Shown here piece after piece: positions 13,600 through 22,290 of a DNA stretch of 46,675 bases; position 1 is the first letter of the stretch, and the number at the start of each line of letters is the position of its first letter. The stretch covers positions 1 through 46,675 of the forward strand of contig JBBSKG010000003.1 in NCBI GenBank assembly GCA_038256565.1, written 5' to 3'. The notes beneath the pieces were generated by a model. The model was not told where the DNA came from, made no database searches, and saw nothing but the letters and a program-made list of their open reading frames with translations. Source of the stretch: JACOTK01 sp038256565 (GTDB lineage: Bacteria > Actinomycetota > Acidimicrobiia > Acidimicrobiales > CADCSY01). The position numbers and the translations under genes were made by a program.

Positions 13600-14594
13600 T
13601 GAGTAAATCGCCTACTAACGACTCCAACATAGATGTCGACGTCAGACTCAAACCTGACGAATTACACCTTGCGCTCATCAACGACGTTCGTCGTGGGCTC
13701 ACCCCCACTCCCAAGCAACTCTCGCCGGTTTGGTTCTATGACGAACGAGGTAGTGACCTCTTCGACCAAATCACTCGGCTTAGCGAGTACTACCCGACCC
13801 GTTCTGAACGATCGATTCTGACTGAACACGCCAAAGAAATTGCGGCTCTATCGAAGGCTGACGTACTAATTGAACTGGGTTCTGGAACCTCAGAAAAAAC
13901 ACGACTGCTGCTCGACGCTTTATCTTCCACTGGACAACTCAAAACTTTCGTGCCCCTTGATGTTTCAGAAGAAACTTTACGTAACGCTGCAACAAACATC
14001 GCCGGTACCTACCCAGGAGTGAGCGTACATGCTGTCGTAGGTGATTTTCATCACCACCTTGACGCACTTCCACTTGAAGGCAAACGTTTGGTGGCTTTTC
14101 TGGGTGGGACCATCGGAAACCTCACCCCAACCGAACGCTCTCGATTTCTGTTTGACATCGATTGCCAACTCAAAGCTGGCGACTCACTATTGCTCGGCAC
14201 CGATCTCGTCAAAGGCCCAGAACGGCTCATTGCGGCATATAACGATACGCAAGGGATAACGGCGGAATTCAATCGCAACCTATTACACGTGTTAAATCGT
14301 GAACTTGGTGCTGACTTTGTGCCCGCACAATTCAAACATGAGGCACGTTGGAACGAAGAACAACGCTGGATCGAAATGTGGTTGATCTCTCAAGTCGACC
14401 AACAAGTCACTATTCCGGCTTGTGACCTCATCATCGACTTCCCGGTCGGGGACGAAATAAGAACCGAAATCAGCACCAAATTCACCACCGAACAAATCAC
14501 CGAAGAACTTGCCGCCGTTGGCCTAACCGTAATGGCTGCCTGGACTGACCCAAACAACGATTTCTTACTAACGCTCTCAACGCCCTACTGCTGA
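13599..14594 (+). CDS. egtD: L-histidine N-alpha-methyltransferase EgtD
   Basis: The 331-residue SAM-dependent enzyme trimethylates histidine to hercynine, the first step of ergothioneine synthesis. Family features are LSPVWFYDERGSDLFDQITR, YYPTRSERSIL, the SAM motif LIELGSGTSEKTRLLLDAL, VPLDVSEETL and VAFLGGTIGNLTPTER. ATG at 13599 shares one base with the egtB stop, so the pair is coupled. Its last codons lie in the first copy of a tandem 16-base duplication (14580-14611) that also forms the end of the convergent SDR gene. Confidence 0.93.
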   Translation: MSKSPTNDSNIDVDVRLKPDELHLALINDVRRGLTPTPKQLSPVWFYDERGSDLFDQITRLSEYYPTRSERSILTEHAKEIAALSKADVLIELGSGTSEKTRLLLDALSSTGQLKTFVPLDVSEETLRNAATNIAGTYPGVSVHAVVGDFHHHLDALPLEGKRLVAFLGGTIGNLTPTERSRFLFDIDCQLKAGDSLLLGTDLVKGPERLIAAYNDTQGITAEFNRNLLHVLNRELGADFVPAQFKHEARWNEEQRWIEMWLISQVDQQVTIPACDLIIDFPVGDEIRTEISTKFTTEQITEELAAVGLTVMAAWTDPNNDFLLTLSTPYC

Positions 14595-14600
14595 GACGCC

Positions 14601-15371
14601 CTACTGCTGGGCACCGGGAATGCCGAATCCTGCCGTCATTCCACCGTCAGCGACGAACTCTGACCCAGTGCAGTACGAACTTTCATCTGAGGCCAAGAAC
14701 GCTGCCAAACGAGCAATCTCAATCGGTTGGCCAATCCGCCCTAGAGGGACCATCTGACTCATCATCTGGTCCAAGGAGGCCGGATCAAACCCTTCCATGT
14801 GGACCATCGGCGTATCGACACCACCTGGATGAATCGAGTTCACTCTGATGCCTAGTGAACCCAGTTCGAGTGCTGCCACTTTGGTCATCCCTCGAACAGC
14901 AAACTTGCTGGCTACATACGCAACCGAACCAGCCATGCCCACCAACCCATCAATGGATGAAATATTGATGATCGAACCACTCTTGTTGGTAGTCATGGTG
15001 GGAATAACCGCTCGCATTCCTAAAAACACACCAACCTGATTGACATTTATCACAGACATGTATTCATCGATAGAGGTTGAAGCAATCGGCGCCAACCGCA
15101 AGATACCTGCGTTGTTGACCAGAATGTCAAGACGCCCAAACTCACTAATTGCCATATCTACAGCGGCGCGCCACCCAACCTCGCTAGTTACATCTAAATG
15201 GCAATAGCGAGACGCGTTCCCAAGGTCCTTCGCTACCACCTGACCCTCGCCCTCAAGTACATCGCCGACTATTACCCGCGCCCCTTGTTCGACGAAATAG
15301 CGAGCCTCGGCCTCACCCATTCCTCTCGCTGCCCCACTAATAAGTGCGACCTTGCCATCAAGCTTGCCCAT
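14601..15371 (-). CDS. SDR-family NAD(P)-dependent oxidoreductase
   Basis: The 256-residue classical short-chain dehydrogenase shows the cofactor motif SGAARGMGEA, the NNAG segment in DILVNNAGIL, the catalytic Ser in INISSID and the YVASK Tyr/Lys pair, ending with the ADGG...GFG region. It resembles 3-alpha/20-beta-hydroxysteroid dehydrogenases, but the substrate cannot be read from sequence. The second of two adjacent ATGs is chosen because GGAGG is six bases from it and only three from the first. It converges on egtD with a 6-base gap. Confidence 0.85.
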   Translation of the reverse strand: MGKLDGKVALISGAARGMGEAEARYFVEQGARVIVGDVLEGEGQVVAKDLGNASRYCHLDVTSEVGWRAAVDMAISEFGRLDILVNNAGILRLAPIASTSIDEYMSVINVNQVGVFLGMRAVIPTMTTNKSGSIINISSIDGLVGMAGSVAYVASKFAVRGMTKVAALELGSLGIRVNSIHPGGVDTPMVHMEGFDPASLDQMMSQMVPLGRIGQPIEIARLAAFLASDESSYCTGSEFVADGGMTAGFGIPGAQQ

Positions 15372-15517
15372 CATCGACCTCCCATCTAATGACTCGTCAC
15401 CAAGTCATCTGACTACACCAACGCTTTAACCGTACTTTTAGGACGAGGACAGCGAATAGGGGACTTTTCCTCTTTTTAACCAGGTCCACTCTTGGTCAGG
15501 CTCTAGCGTTGCTTGTG
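15372..15517. other. Divergent intergenic region
   Basis: This spacer lies between the SDR gene and the M42 peptidase gene and must hold both promoters. No convincing motif pair was assigned. Confidence 0.3.
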
Positions 15518-16675
15518 ATGTCATCCTCAATCGCTCTTGATATAGCCGCTGGTTTACTTGCTCAGCCCACAGTGCCTTTCATCGAAAATCTCCCTGCCTT
15601 ATGGGCTATGGACTTTTCTTCTCATCATGATCTTGATACCCATCGCGACGAGGCAGGCAACGTAGTTGTGACCTACACGGGGTCTCGTGTCCACAAATCA
15701 AACCGACCCCCTCTAGTGCTTGTTGCACATCTCGATCATCCGGGTTTTATCGTCGAGACCATCAAGAACAAAGTTGTTCAACTCGGCTTTCGAGGTGGCC
15801 TCTTGGCATCACATGCCCAGCCAGGTTCGGCCCTTGCCTTCTTTCATGCGACAAGTTCAACCCCGACTGGCTCAGGCATTCTCATCAAAGCCACTAGTGA
15901 CAAGGCGGGTCGACTAACAGGTGGAACTGCTGAAATAACCAACGGTGAAGTTCTCGATCATGGCTTTGCCATGTGGGATTTTCCCGAGACACTTCCAAAC
16001 GGAATACTCATCGACGACAAGCGCATTACGGCTCGTGCATGTGACGACCTATTGGGTGTCGCCGCTATTCTCGCGACCCTTGCCACACTTGCCATAGAGG
16101 CACCTGCCGACATTGCTGTGTGGGGTCTATTAACTCGTAGCGAAGAGATAGGGTTTCTTGGTGCACTTGAAGCTATTCGCTTAAAAACAGTGCCCAGCGA
16201 TTCCCTTGTACTTTCGCTTGAATGTTCTCAGGCTTTGGAGAGTGCTCCCCAAGGTGATGGCGTCATAGTCCGCGTGGGCGATCGCATGAGCATCTTTGAC
16301 CCCCCACTCACCGACGCATTGCGAATAACCGCTGATCAGATCGCTTCTAACAAAACCGCTCCAAACTTTGCTTATCAACGAAAGCTCATGGATGGTGGAG
16401 CGTGTGAAGCTACGGCCTTTTGTGCCGCTGGCTTTCAAGCATCAGGGCTTGCAGTTCCTCTCGGCAATTATCACAACGCAGATGACAATGGCCTCGGTAT
16501 CGCCGCCGAACACGTCTTAATCAGCGATTACCTCAGTGAAGTCACTTTGCTCAGCCAACTAGCACTCGACCCAACTCAGCTCGAGGCTGCTCGAACAAAT
16601 CTCGCCCCCGCTTGGCTGGCCGAACGCACGGCCCAAGCCCGTGAAGCTTTTAACTCGGAACGAAGCGATGCCTGA
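15518..16675 (+). CDS. M42-family metallopeptidase (aminopeptidase/glucanase type)
   Basis: The protein has about 385 residues from the ATG at 15518; TTG at 15509 is an in-frame alternative, and no clear ribosome site helps decide. Two-metal exopeptidase motifs are in order: LVAHLDHPGF (His and Asp ligands), ITARACDDLLGVAA (bridging Asp), LTRSEEIGFLGA (catalytic Glu and ligand), LVLSLECS and GGACEATAF. The C-terminal PLGNYHNADDNGLGIAAEHV supplies the last His. It likely cleaves N-terminal residues from peptides in the cytoplasm. Its stop overlaps the Fpg-family start by 8 bases. Confidence 0.82.
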   Translation: MSSSIALDIAAGLLAQPTVPFIENLPALWAMDFSSHHDLDTHRDEAGNVVVTYTGSRVHKSNRPPLVLVAHLDHPGFIVETIKNKVVQLGFRGGLLASHAQPGSALAFFHATSSTPTGSGILIKATSDKAGRLTGGTAEITNGEVLDHGFAMWDFPETLPNGILIDDKRITARACDDLLGVAAILATLATLAIEAPADIAVWGLLTRSEEIGFLGALEAIRLKTVPSDSLVLSLECSQALESAPQGDGVIVRVGDRMSIFDPPLTDALRITADQIASNKTAPNFAYQRKLMDGGACEATAFCAAGFQASGLAVPLGNYHNADDNGLGIAAEHVLISDYLSEVTLLSQLALDPTQLEAARTNLAPAWLAERTAQAREAFNSERSDA

Positions 16676-17540
16676 ACTACCCGAAATGCAAGCATTGGCT
16701 GAACGGATCCGCGCTGCGGTTGCTAATGGCACCGTTCAGAAAATCGAGCCCTTACAATTTTCTGCAATCAAAACAGTCGAGCCAGACCCAAGCGTGTTGC
16801 TTAACGAACAAATTACTCAAGTAACACGACGTGCAAAGTACTTGATCTGGTCATTCACTTCTCCCAAGGCTCCACGTGTGTTGATGCATCTCTCTCAAGG
16901 AGGGCGAGTGGATATCGAACAACCAGCGAAAGCGACGAAACCCAAAAATAGTGTTGTGCGAATAACGGTTTCGTCTGGAGACAAGGCATCTGGAAACAAA
17001 GCTGATACGACTGGCATCTTTATCAAAGAGTTTGGTCACGAACGTAAGACAGCATGGTGGGTATTAGCACCAGGCGATAATGGTCCGCTTGAAAAACTCG
17101 GCCCCGACATCGACACCCCTGAGGCCATCGAGATATTACGAATGAGCAAAGACTCTCGCCGGGTTCATACGATCTTGCGCGACCAACGAACAGTCGCTGG
17201 GCTCGGGCGCGGTTACAGCAACGACGCTCTTCATAAAGCAAGGCTTTCGCCATATGCCTCGTTAGCTTCACTCGACGCCGACCAACGCGAAAGGCTCATC
17301 GATGCGATTGCCTCAGTCTTAGAAACTGGACTCATCCATGAGCGCCAGCGCAAAGGCGGCCTGCCAGCCAAGGTTGGTGATCACTGGATCGTCCATCACA
17401 AAATGGGAGAGCCGTGTCCAACCTGTAGTGACACATTGCAACGCGTGTCATATGAAAGTTATGAGGTGACCTACTGTCCGGCTTGCCAAACTGAAGGAAA
17501 AATACTCGCCGATCGCCGAATGTCGAGGTTGTTGCGATGA
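16668..17540 (+). CDS. Fpg/Nei-family DNA glycosylase
   Basis: The 290-residue protein starts at the ATG at 16668, giving the obligatory MPELPEM N-terminus whose Pro2 and Glu3 are the catalytic residues of Fpg/Nei base-excision glycosylases. It continues with RRAKYLIW, a beta-sandwich with MHLSQGGRV, the helix-two-turn-helix region GLGRGYSNDALHKARLSPYA, and a zinc finger with CPTC and CPAC plus the closing DRRMSRLLR. All key parts are present, so it should excise oxidised bases. It overlaps the M42 gene by 8 bases and the ligase gene by 4 (ATGA), forming an operon. Fpg versus Nei specificity cannot be settled by eye. Confidence 0.88.
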   Translation: MPELPEMQALAERIRAAVANGTVQKIEPLQFSAIKTVEPDPSVLLNEQITQVTRRAKYLIWSFTSPKAPRVLMHLSQGGRVDIEQPAKATKPKNSVVRITVSSGDKASGNKADTTGIFIKEFGHERKTAWWVLAPGDNGPLEKLGPDIDTPEAIEILRMSKDSRRVHTILRDQRTVAGLGRGYSNDALHKARLSPYASLASLDADQRERLIDAIASVLETGLIHERQRKGGLPAKVGDHWIVHHKMGEPCPTCSDTLQRVSYESYEVTYCPACQTEGKILADRRMSRLLR

Positions 17541-18622
17541 AATTCAATCTTCCTGTGCTTCCTCCAATTGGGCCCATGTTGGCTAAAGCAGTCAACGAAC
17601 TCCCTTTAGAACCAGGCATGATCTATGAACCTAAATGGGATGGCTTTCGCTGCATCATCTTTCGAGATGGCGACAAAATCGAGCTGTCGAGTCGGGGTGA
17701 ACGGCCGCTGACTCGCTATTTTCCCGAGTTGATCGAAGCCCTATTAAACGATCTTCCACAGCGGTGCGTAGTCGATGGCGAGATTGTCATTGTTGGATCA
17801 CATGGACTCAACTTTGATGCCCTCTTACAGAGGATTCATCCAGCAGACTCACGAGTGCAACGACTTGCACTAGAAACACCCGCTTCATTTGTTGCATTCG
17901 ACCTGATTGCACTCGGTGACGACGACCTACGCAACACCCCTTTTGTCGAACGTCGAATATTGCTGACAAACGCGCTTAGCCAGGCCAAACCGCCTATCTA
18001 TTTAACCCCCGCCACAACCGACCCCGTTATCGCTGCAGATTGGTTCGAACGGTTCGAAGGAGCGGGCCTCGATGGGGTGATGGCCAAGTCAGCATCATTG
18101 AGTTACCTCCCAGATAAACGATTGATGTTCAAGGTAAAACACCAACGGACCGCCGATTGCGTGGTTGGAGGGTTTCGTTGGCACAAAGAAAGTGGAGTGG
18201 GTTCTTTATTGCTCGGGATCTACGACACAGATGGCGTCATGCATCACGTGGGGGTTGCGACTTCATTCACTGCCAAAAGACGTCTGGAGCTAGTCAAAGA
18301 ACTCGCGCCCTGGCGAGATAATGCTCTTGATAACCACCCGTGGGCAGATTGGGCAAAGGCTGCTCAACCAGAAGCAATGAACCATCCAGGACAACGTCTT
18401 CCCGGCGCAACATCACGCTGGAATGCCAAAAAGGACCTTTCTTGGGAGCCCATTCGTGCCGAGCGGGTCGCTGAGGTTGCCTATGACCACCTGCAAGGCG
18501 ACCGTTTCCGACACGCCACTCGTTTAGTCCGCTGGCGCGACGACCGTTCCCCAGATTCATGCACTTACACGCAGCTTGAACAACCCGTTCCCGAAGAACT
18601 CCACCAAGTCTTCAACGCCTAG
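17537..18622 (+). CDS. ATP-dependent DNA ligase (LigC/LigD ligase type)
   Basis: The 361-residue protein seals DNA nicks. Adenylation motif I, YEPKWDGFR, has catalytic Lys33; then come SSRGERPLTRYFPEL (motif Ia/II), VDGEIVI (III), PASFVAFDLIAL (IIIa), GLDGVMAKSASLSY (IV) and FKVKHQRTADCVVGG (V). A C-terminal OB domain follows with GSLLLGIYDTDGVMHHVGVA. The length fits the stand-alone LigC type of mycobacteria. ATGA overlap with the glycosylase implies joint action in repair. It ends tail-to-tail with a LigD-type polymerase gene, sharing 4 bases. Confidence 0.9.
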   Translation: MKFNLPVLPPIGPMLAKAVNELPLEPGMIYEPKWDGFRCIIFRDGDKIELSSRGERPLTRYFPELIEALLNDLPQRCVVDGEIVIVGSHGLNFDALLQRIHPADSRVQRLALETPASFVAFDLIALGDDDLRNTPFVERRILLTNALSQAKPPIYLTPATTDPVIAADWFERFEGAGLDGVMAKSASLSYLPDKRLMFKVKHQRTADCVVGGFRWHKESGVGSLLLGIYDTDGVMHHVGVATSFTAKRRLELVKELAPWRDNALDNHPWADWAKAAQPEAMNHPGQRLPGATSRWNAKKDLSWEPIRAERVAEVAYDHLQGDRFRHATRLVRWRDDRSPDSCTYTQLEQPVPEELHQVFNA

Positions 18623-19632
18623 GCTGGGTCCTTCGCACGACTAGGTTGCACTCGCTTAGGTTCACCCTTTTGCTTGGCAAAACTTGGCGGCCAAGGGGCA
18701 TCGCCTAAGCCATCTTTTTCATCACACTCTGCCAATGCCAATAGCCCATCGAGTCGATAAGCGGTCTCGTCAATACCTGCCCCAACATCACCCAACTTGG
18801 CATAACGCAGCGGAACGGTAGCAATGGTCAGGTCATTCGGCTCAACATCTGGGACTTCGTCCCAAGTCAGAGGAGTAGACACGCGTCCCTCTGGGTTCGC
18901 TCGCACTGAATAAGCAGAGGCAACGGTTCGATCCCGAGCATTTTGGTTGTAGTCAATGAACACACGCTCACCTCGCTCTTCTTTCCACCACTTTGAAGTC
19001 GCTATGTCACCAAGCCTGCGTTCAACTTCACGAGCTAAAGCCAGTGCTGCCCGACGGACCTGAGTGAAATCCCATTCTGGTTCTATTCGCACGTTGACAT
19101 GCATGCCTCGTGACCCCGAGGTCTTAGGAAAGCCAACCAATTCGCCATGTTCTGCCAATACTTCACGACAAACCAAGGCGACACGCCTAACGGCGTCAAA
19201 AGTAACGCCTGGCTGAGGGTCAAGATCTATACGCAGCTCATCTGGGTGGTCGAGGTCGCTTCGCCTTACTGCCCATGGGTTTAAATCAAGACACCCAAGA
19301 TTGGCCGCCCATACCAAATCGGCGACATGGGTTGGGCACAACTCATCGGCGGTTCGGCCACTTGGAAAGCTGACCTGAACGGTCTCAATCCACGGTGGGC
19401 GTTTTTCTGGAGCACGTTTTTGAAAGAAGAACTCACCTTCGGCCCCATGTGGATAGCGCTTCAATACGGTAGGACGCTCAAATACGCCTCGTAATGCCCC
19501 CCCACCAACCGCAACATAGAACTGAGCAAGATCAAGTTTGGTCTCGCCACGAGTGGCGAAAAACACCTTTGATGGGTTCGTCACTCGAACCAATCTTCCA
19601 TCAACGTCAATCTCTACAGCGTCAGCCACCAC
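18619..19632 (-). CDS. LigD-type polymerase/primase domain protein
   Basis: The 337-residue protein is the stand-alone equivalent of the LigD polymerase domain used in non-homologous end joining and ribonucleotide gap filling. Visible are VTNPSKVFF at the start, WIETVQVSFPSGRT, DLVWAANLGCLDLNPW, the metal-binding DxD in DELRIDLDPQPG, KTSGSRGMHVNVRIEP, and RVFIDYNQNARDRTVASAYS, where a third acidic residue lies. The start appears to be GTG. It converges on the ligase gene with a 4-base overlap at TAG/CTA. No Ku gene is in the window. Confidence 0.88.
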   Translation of the reverse strand: MVADAVEIDVDGRLVRVTNPSKVFFATRGETKLDLAQFYVAVGGGALRGVFERPTVLKRYPHGAEGEFFFQKRAPEKRPPWIETVQVSFPSGRTADELCPTHVADLVWAANLGCLDLNPWAVRRSDLDHPDELRIDLDPQPGVTFDAVRRVALVCREVLAEHGELVGFPKTSGSRGMHVNVRIEPEWDFTQVRRAALALAREVERRLGDIATSKWWKEERGERVFIDYNQNARDRTVASAYSVRANPEGRVSTPLTWDEVPDVEPNDLTIATVPLRYAKLGDVGAGIDETAYRLDGLLALAECDEKDGLGDAPWPPSFAKQKGEPKRVQPSRAKDPA

Positions 19633-19652
19633 AACAACCTATTAGCGATGCC

Positions 19653-20285
19653 ATGAGTCTCACTTACATCTTGGCTCGGAATGCTCAGGTGGCCACTCAA
19701 AACGCCGATTTCATACACATGATCACCGGACGCACCATGGACGATCTTTTGGCTGTGGTTGGCCGAGAGCGCCAAATCTTAGAACGACTTCTTTATCGGC
19801 TTCTTCAAACATCGAACATGATCACGATTGACGAAACTCGATTTCTTCACTGGCTCGCGCTTGACCTTGAACGAGTAGCCGACCATCTGCGAGAAATTGA
19901 CTTGCAAAGAAGCATTATTGCAGTCGGCCTAGAAGGGGAACAACAGAGTCTCCCCTCTCAGATCACCATGACTACGATCTCGGCAAACGCCCCAACTCCA
20001 TACCGGTTTCTATTGGACGATCACCAAAGTGAAATGAGTGCACTGGTCGGTGAAATCGGTACGAATGTGGCCCATATTCGAGACCTCATTGAAGAACGCC
20101 TAAACACACTCGCATGCGTACCTTCAAAGCCATGTCGTCCACATCTAGCTGTACACAATCACCACGACGATCTAGACCGCATGGATGCTCTCGATCGGGA
20201 GATTCTCAACGCTGGTTATGAGACGATTCTCTTAGCCTGTGATCGTCTCCAGTTGCCTGAGCTAGTCCGTTTTCTTGAATGCTGA
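19653..20285 (+). CDS. FlgN-like protein (putative flagellar chaperone)
   Basis: The protein has 210 residues from the ATG at 19653; longer frames to 19494 would overlap the divergent gene and lack family character. It is almost all helical. The segment RQILERLLYRLLQTSNMITI, then DETRFLHWLALDLERVADHL and REIDLQRSIIAVGL, follows the pattern of actinobacterial FlgN-like proteins (LLxxLLxKL...WL...EvexvlxxLRxxxLxR). FlgN chaperones hook-associated proteins FlgK/FlgL in the cytoplasm. It faces a FliA/WhiG-type sigma factor gene, which supports a motility link, but no flagellar structural genes are here. Confidence 0.5.
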   Translation: MSLTYILARNAQVATQNADFIHMITGRTMDDLLAVVGRERQILERLLYRLLQTSNMITIDETRFLHWLALDLERVADHLREIDLQRSIIAVGLEGEQQSLPSQITMTTISANAPTPYRFLLDDHQSEMSALVGEIGTNVAHIRDLIEERLNTLACVPSKPCRPHLAVHNHHDDLDRMDALDREILNAGYETILLACDRLQLPELVRFLEC

Positions 20286-20325
20286 ACAAGCTGGTCCTAA
20301 GGACCCAAGACACTGGTCCTAAGGC

Positions 20326-21153
20326 CTACATGCTGATGCGGTCACGCCAATCGCTACATTCTCCTAGCGCACCAGCAAATCGCGCGCGTCGATCAGCAGC
20401 AACGCCTACTTCGTCTTCGTTGCTTTGTTCATCCCCGTCATATTGAGCGCTGATTCCCTGACGCAACATTTCCAATGCTTCTGATCGCATCTGTGAAACT
20501 CGCGAGGCCGTAACCCCAAGAAACCTAGCTAAATCATGAGAAGTGCGACCTTCAAGGAAGTACCCAATTACGACAAGACGATGGCGCTCAGGCAAGAGCG
20601 CTATGGCATCTCGCAAGTAAGCATGAAGCTCTCGACGCTCAAGTTCTTCACTGGGCTCAAGATTGCCGAGATCCATAAGGGTCTCGCCCAAAGTCATCGA
20701 CTCATCTTCATCTGAAGACATGTGGTCAAGTGCCAGAACAACTGAACGACTAATTTTGCCCTGGAGCCTTAACAACTGCTCGGTAGTTGTCTCCATGGCC
20801 GCAGCTATTTCTTCCAAAGTAGGAGCGCGGCCAAACTCGTTAGCCAGTCGCTGCGAAGTGTGTTCAAAAGAACGAGCCATAGTCCGAAGTGATCGCGGTG
20901 CCCAGTCGGCAGAACGAACGGCATCAAGAATGGCACCCCTTATACGCTGCGCTGCAAAGCGCTGAAATGGCACTCCTCGTGCGAAGTCATAGCGCTGTGC
21001 TGCCTCTACAAGACCCAACGCTCCAGCTCGATTCAGCTCTTCACGATCAACGTGACGGGGAAAATGCACCGCCACCTGAAACACAATGTGACGAACCAAC
21101 GGCTCGAACTCTTCAATCGCGGCTTGTCGATCAAAAGTCTCTAATGTTTCCAT
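20326..21153 (-). CDS. RNA polymerase sigma factor, FliA/WhiG (sigma-28) type
   Basis: The protein has about 275 residues from the ATG at 21151-21153, preceded by GGGAG-rich sequence; an upstream in-frame start at 21183 is possible. Region 2 is PLVRHIVFQVAVHFPRHVDR then EELNRAGALGLVEAAQRYD and FQRFAAQRIRGAILDAVRSADW, region 3 is AMETTTEQLL and flanking sequence, and region 4 is LLPERHRLVVIGYFLEG then ARFLGVTASRVSQMRSEAL with its helix-turn-helix. The RGAILDxxRSxDWxPR run is typical of the sigma-28 branch, which drives flagellar genes in motile bacteria and sporulation in Streptomyces (WhiG). A cognate anti-sigma factor was not seen. Confidence 0.88.
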   Translation of the reverse strand: METLETFDRQAAIEEFEPLVRHIVFQVAVHFPRHVDREELNRAGALGLVEAAQRYDFARGVPFQRFAAQRIRGAILDAVRSADWAPRSLRTMARSFEHTSQRLANEFGRAPTLEEIAAAMETTTEQLLRLQGKISRSVVLALDHMSSDEDESMTLGETLMDLGNLEPSEELERRELHAYLRDAIALLPERHRLVVIGYFLEGRTSHDLARFLGVTASRVSQMRSEALEMLRQGISAQYDGDEQSNEDEVGVAADRRARFAGALGECSDWRDRISM

Positions 21154-21250
21154 ATTCCCACTCCCCATTCGCTCGTGCACCACTCTCCACTATGGGTAAC
21201 GGCATTTCGGAAGCAGAACTTTAGCGAAAATATTAAAAATCTTTTGGGGG

Positions 21251-21276
21251 TCTCAGTGAGAGCTCTCAGTGAGAGC
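21251..21276. repeat. Tandem 13-base repeat after the saccharopine-dehydrogenase-like gene
   Basis: TCTCAGTGAGAGC occurs twice back to back (21251-21263, 21264-21276). Each unit is internally palindromic (CTCTC/GAGAG), so the minus strand can form stem-loops directly after the stop of the upstream gene. A T-rich tract follows on that strand, which suits a terminator. Confidence 0.65.
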
Positions 21277-22281
21277 CTAGAAACCTCCGTCTTCAGCTCC
21301 TGTAAATACCGCCGCCTTAACGCCTCTACTGGCTAATTCACTGAGGAAAGGGGTTGTTTCTACCAAACCAGCAAGCCCGCTAGACCCTCCGGTGCCAAGA
21401 CGACCAGACGCTGCCCAAACAGCAGCTACAGTTGCAACCACACCGGCACCTACAGCAGGACGGTCTATAACCCCAAACACTGTTGTCTCGCGCTTCGAGC
21501 CTTTCAATCCCCTTATCTCAACACGCAATGCTCCTAGTTTCTCGTCTTCTTTAAAACGAGCGGGTAGCAAAAGCCGAGCCGACCAACGTTCCTTGCGAGA
21601 TGAGGAAAGGCGCGTAGTGGTCCTCTTGAGATCATCGAATACCGGCTGCAAAAGCAATGCTTCGGGCAAACTCGCTCGATAACAATCCTGAGCCCCAACT
21701 GGGTCTGGAAACCAACACAACTCTCGCCCCGACCCTGGCTTATGGCTAACCCAAGCCCCGTCAATCCAATCGACCGTCTCTTGCCTTAGGGCACTTCGCC
21801 GCTGTTGTGCGCAGGCCAAACCACCACTTCCAACACGCGCTATGTGTACCTCGTCAACCTGGTCGAAGGCCTTAGCTCCATGAGCTGCCAACACACATGA
21901 CAGCCCCGGAGAGAACCCAGCCCCAACCGCCATGACCAGGCCAGCACGACGAAAGTCGTTATCCATCGCCAACAATTCCTGCACTTCTTCAGGGCTACCT
22001 GACAGAGATACGACATGAGCGCCTATCTTGAGCGCCTCATTTGCAGCACCTCTGTGCAAACCAACTCCAGTAGCGACAACTACGACATCTACGTCATCTG
22101 CTTGCCAACGTCCAGGAGCCGCTCTTGTGACCTTTACGGTTTCAGCCAAAGAATCCAACACGGCCTTCGCTCGATTGGTGTTGGCATCTACGACGGTGAC
22201 GTGCTCAATGACTTCGGTTGAAACAAGCTGTCGAGCTACACGCGAACCAACAGCCCCCACCCCAAGAACGGCTATGTGCAT
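21277..22281 (-). CDS. Saccharopine dehydrogenase-like NAD(P)-binding protein
   Basis: The 334-residue protein opens with the Rossmann motif MHIAVLGVGAVGSRVARQLV, then VTVVDANTNRA (acidic ribose-binding position) and VDVVVVATGVGLHRGAANEA. A central VMAVGAGFSPGLSCVLAAHG segment matches saccharopine-dehydrogenase-like and homospermidine-synthase-like reductases. The substrate is unknown. It lies downstream of the small membrane protein and tRNA-Ile, on the same strand. The start is ATG and no large truncation is evident. Confidence 0.7.
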   Translation of the reverse strand: MHIAVLGVGAVGSRVARQLVSTEVIEHVTVVDANTNRAKAVLDSLAETVKVTRAAPGRWQADDVDVVVVATGVGLHRGAANEALKIGAHVVSLSGSPEEVQELLAMDNDFRRAGLVMAVGAGFSPGLSCVLAAHGAKAFDQVDEVHIARVGSGGLACAQQRRSALRQETVDWIDGAWVSHKPGSGRELCWFPDPVGAQDCYRASLPEALLLQPVFDDLKRTTTRLSSSRKERWSARLLLPARFKEDEKLGALRVEIRGLKGSKRETTVFGVIDRPAVGAGVVATVAAVWAASGRLGTGGSSGLAGLVETTPFLSELASRGVKAAVFTGAEDGGF

Positions 22282-22290
22282 AAGGGGGCG

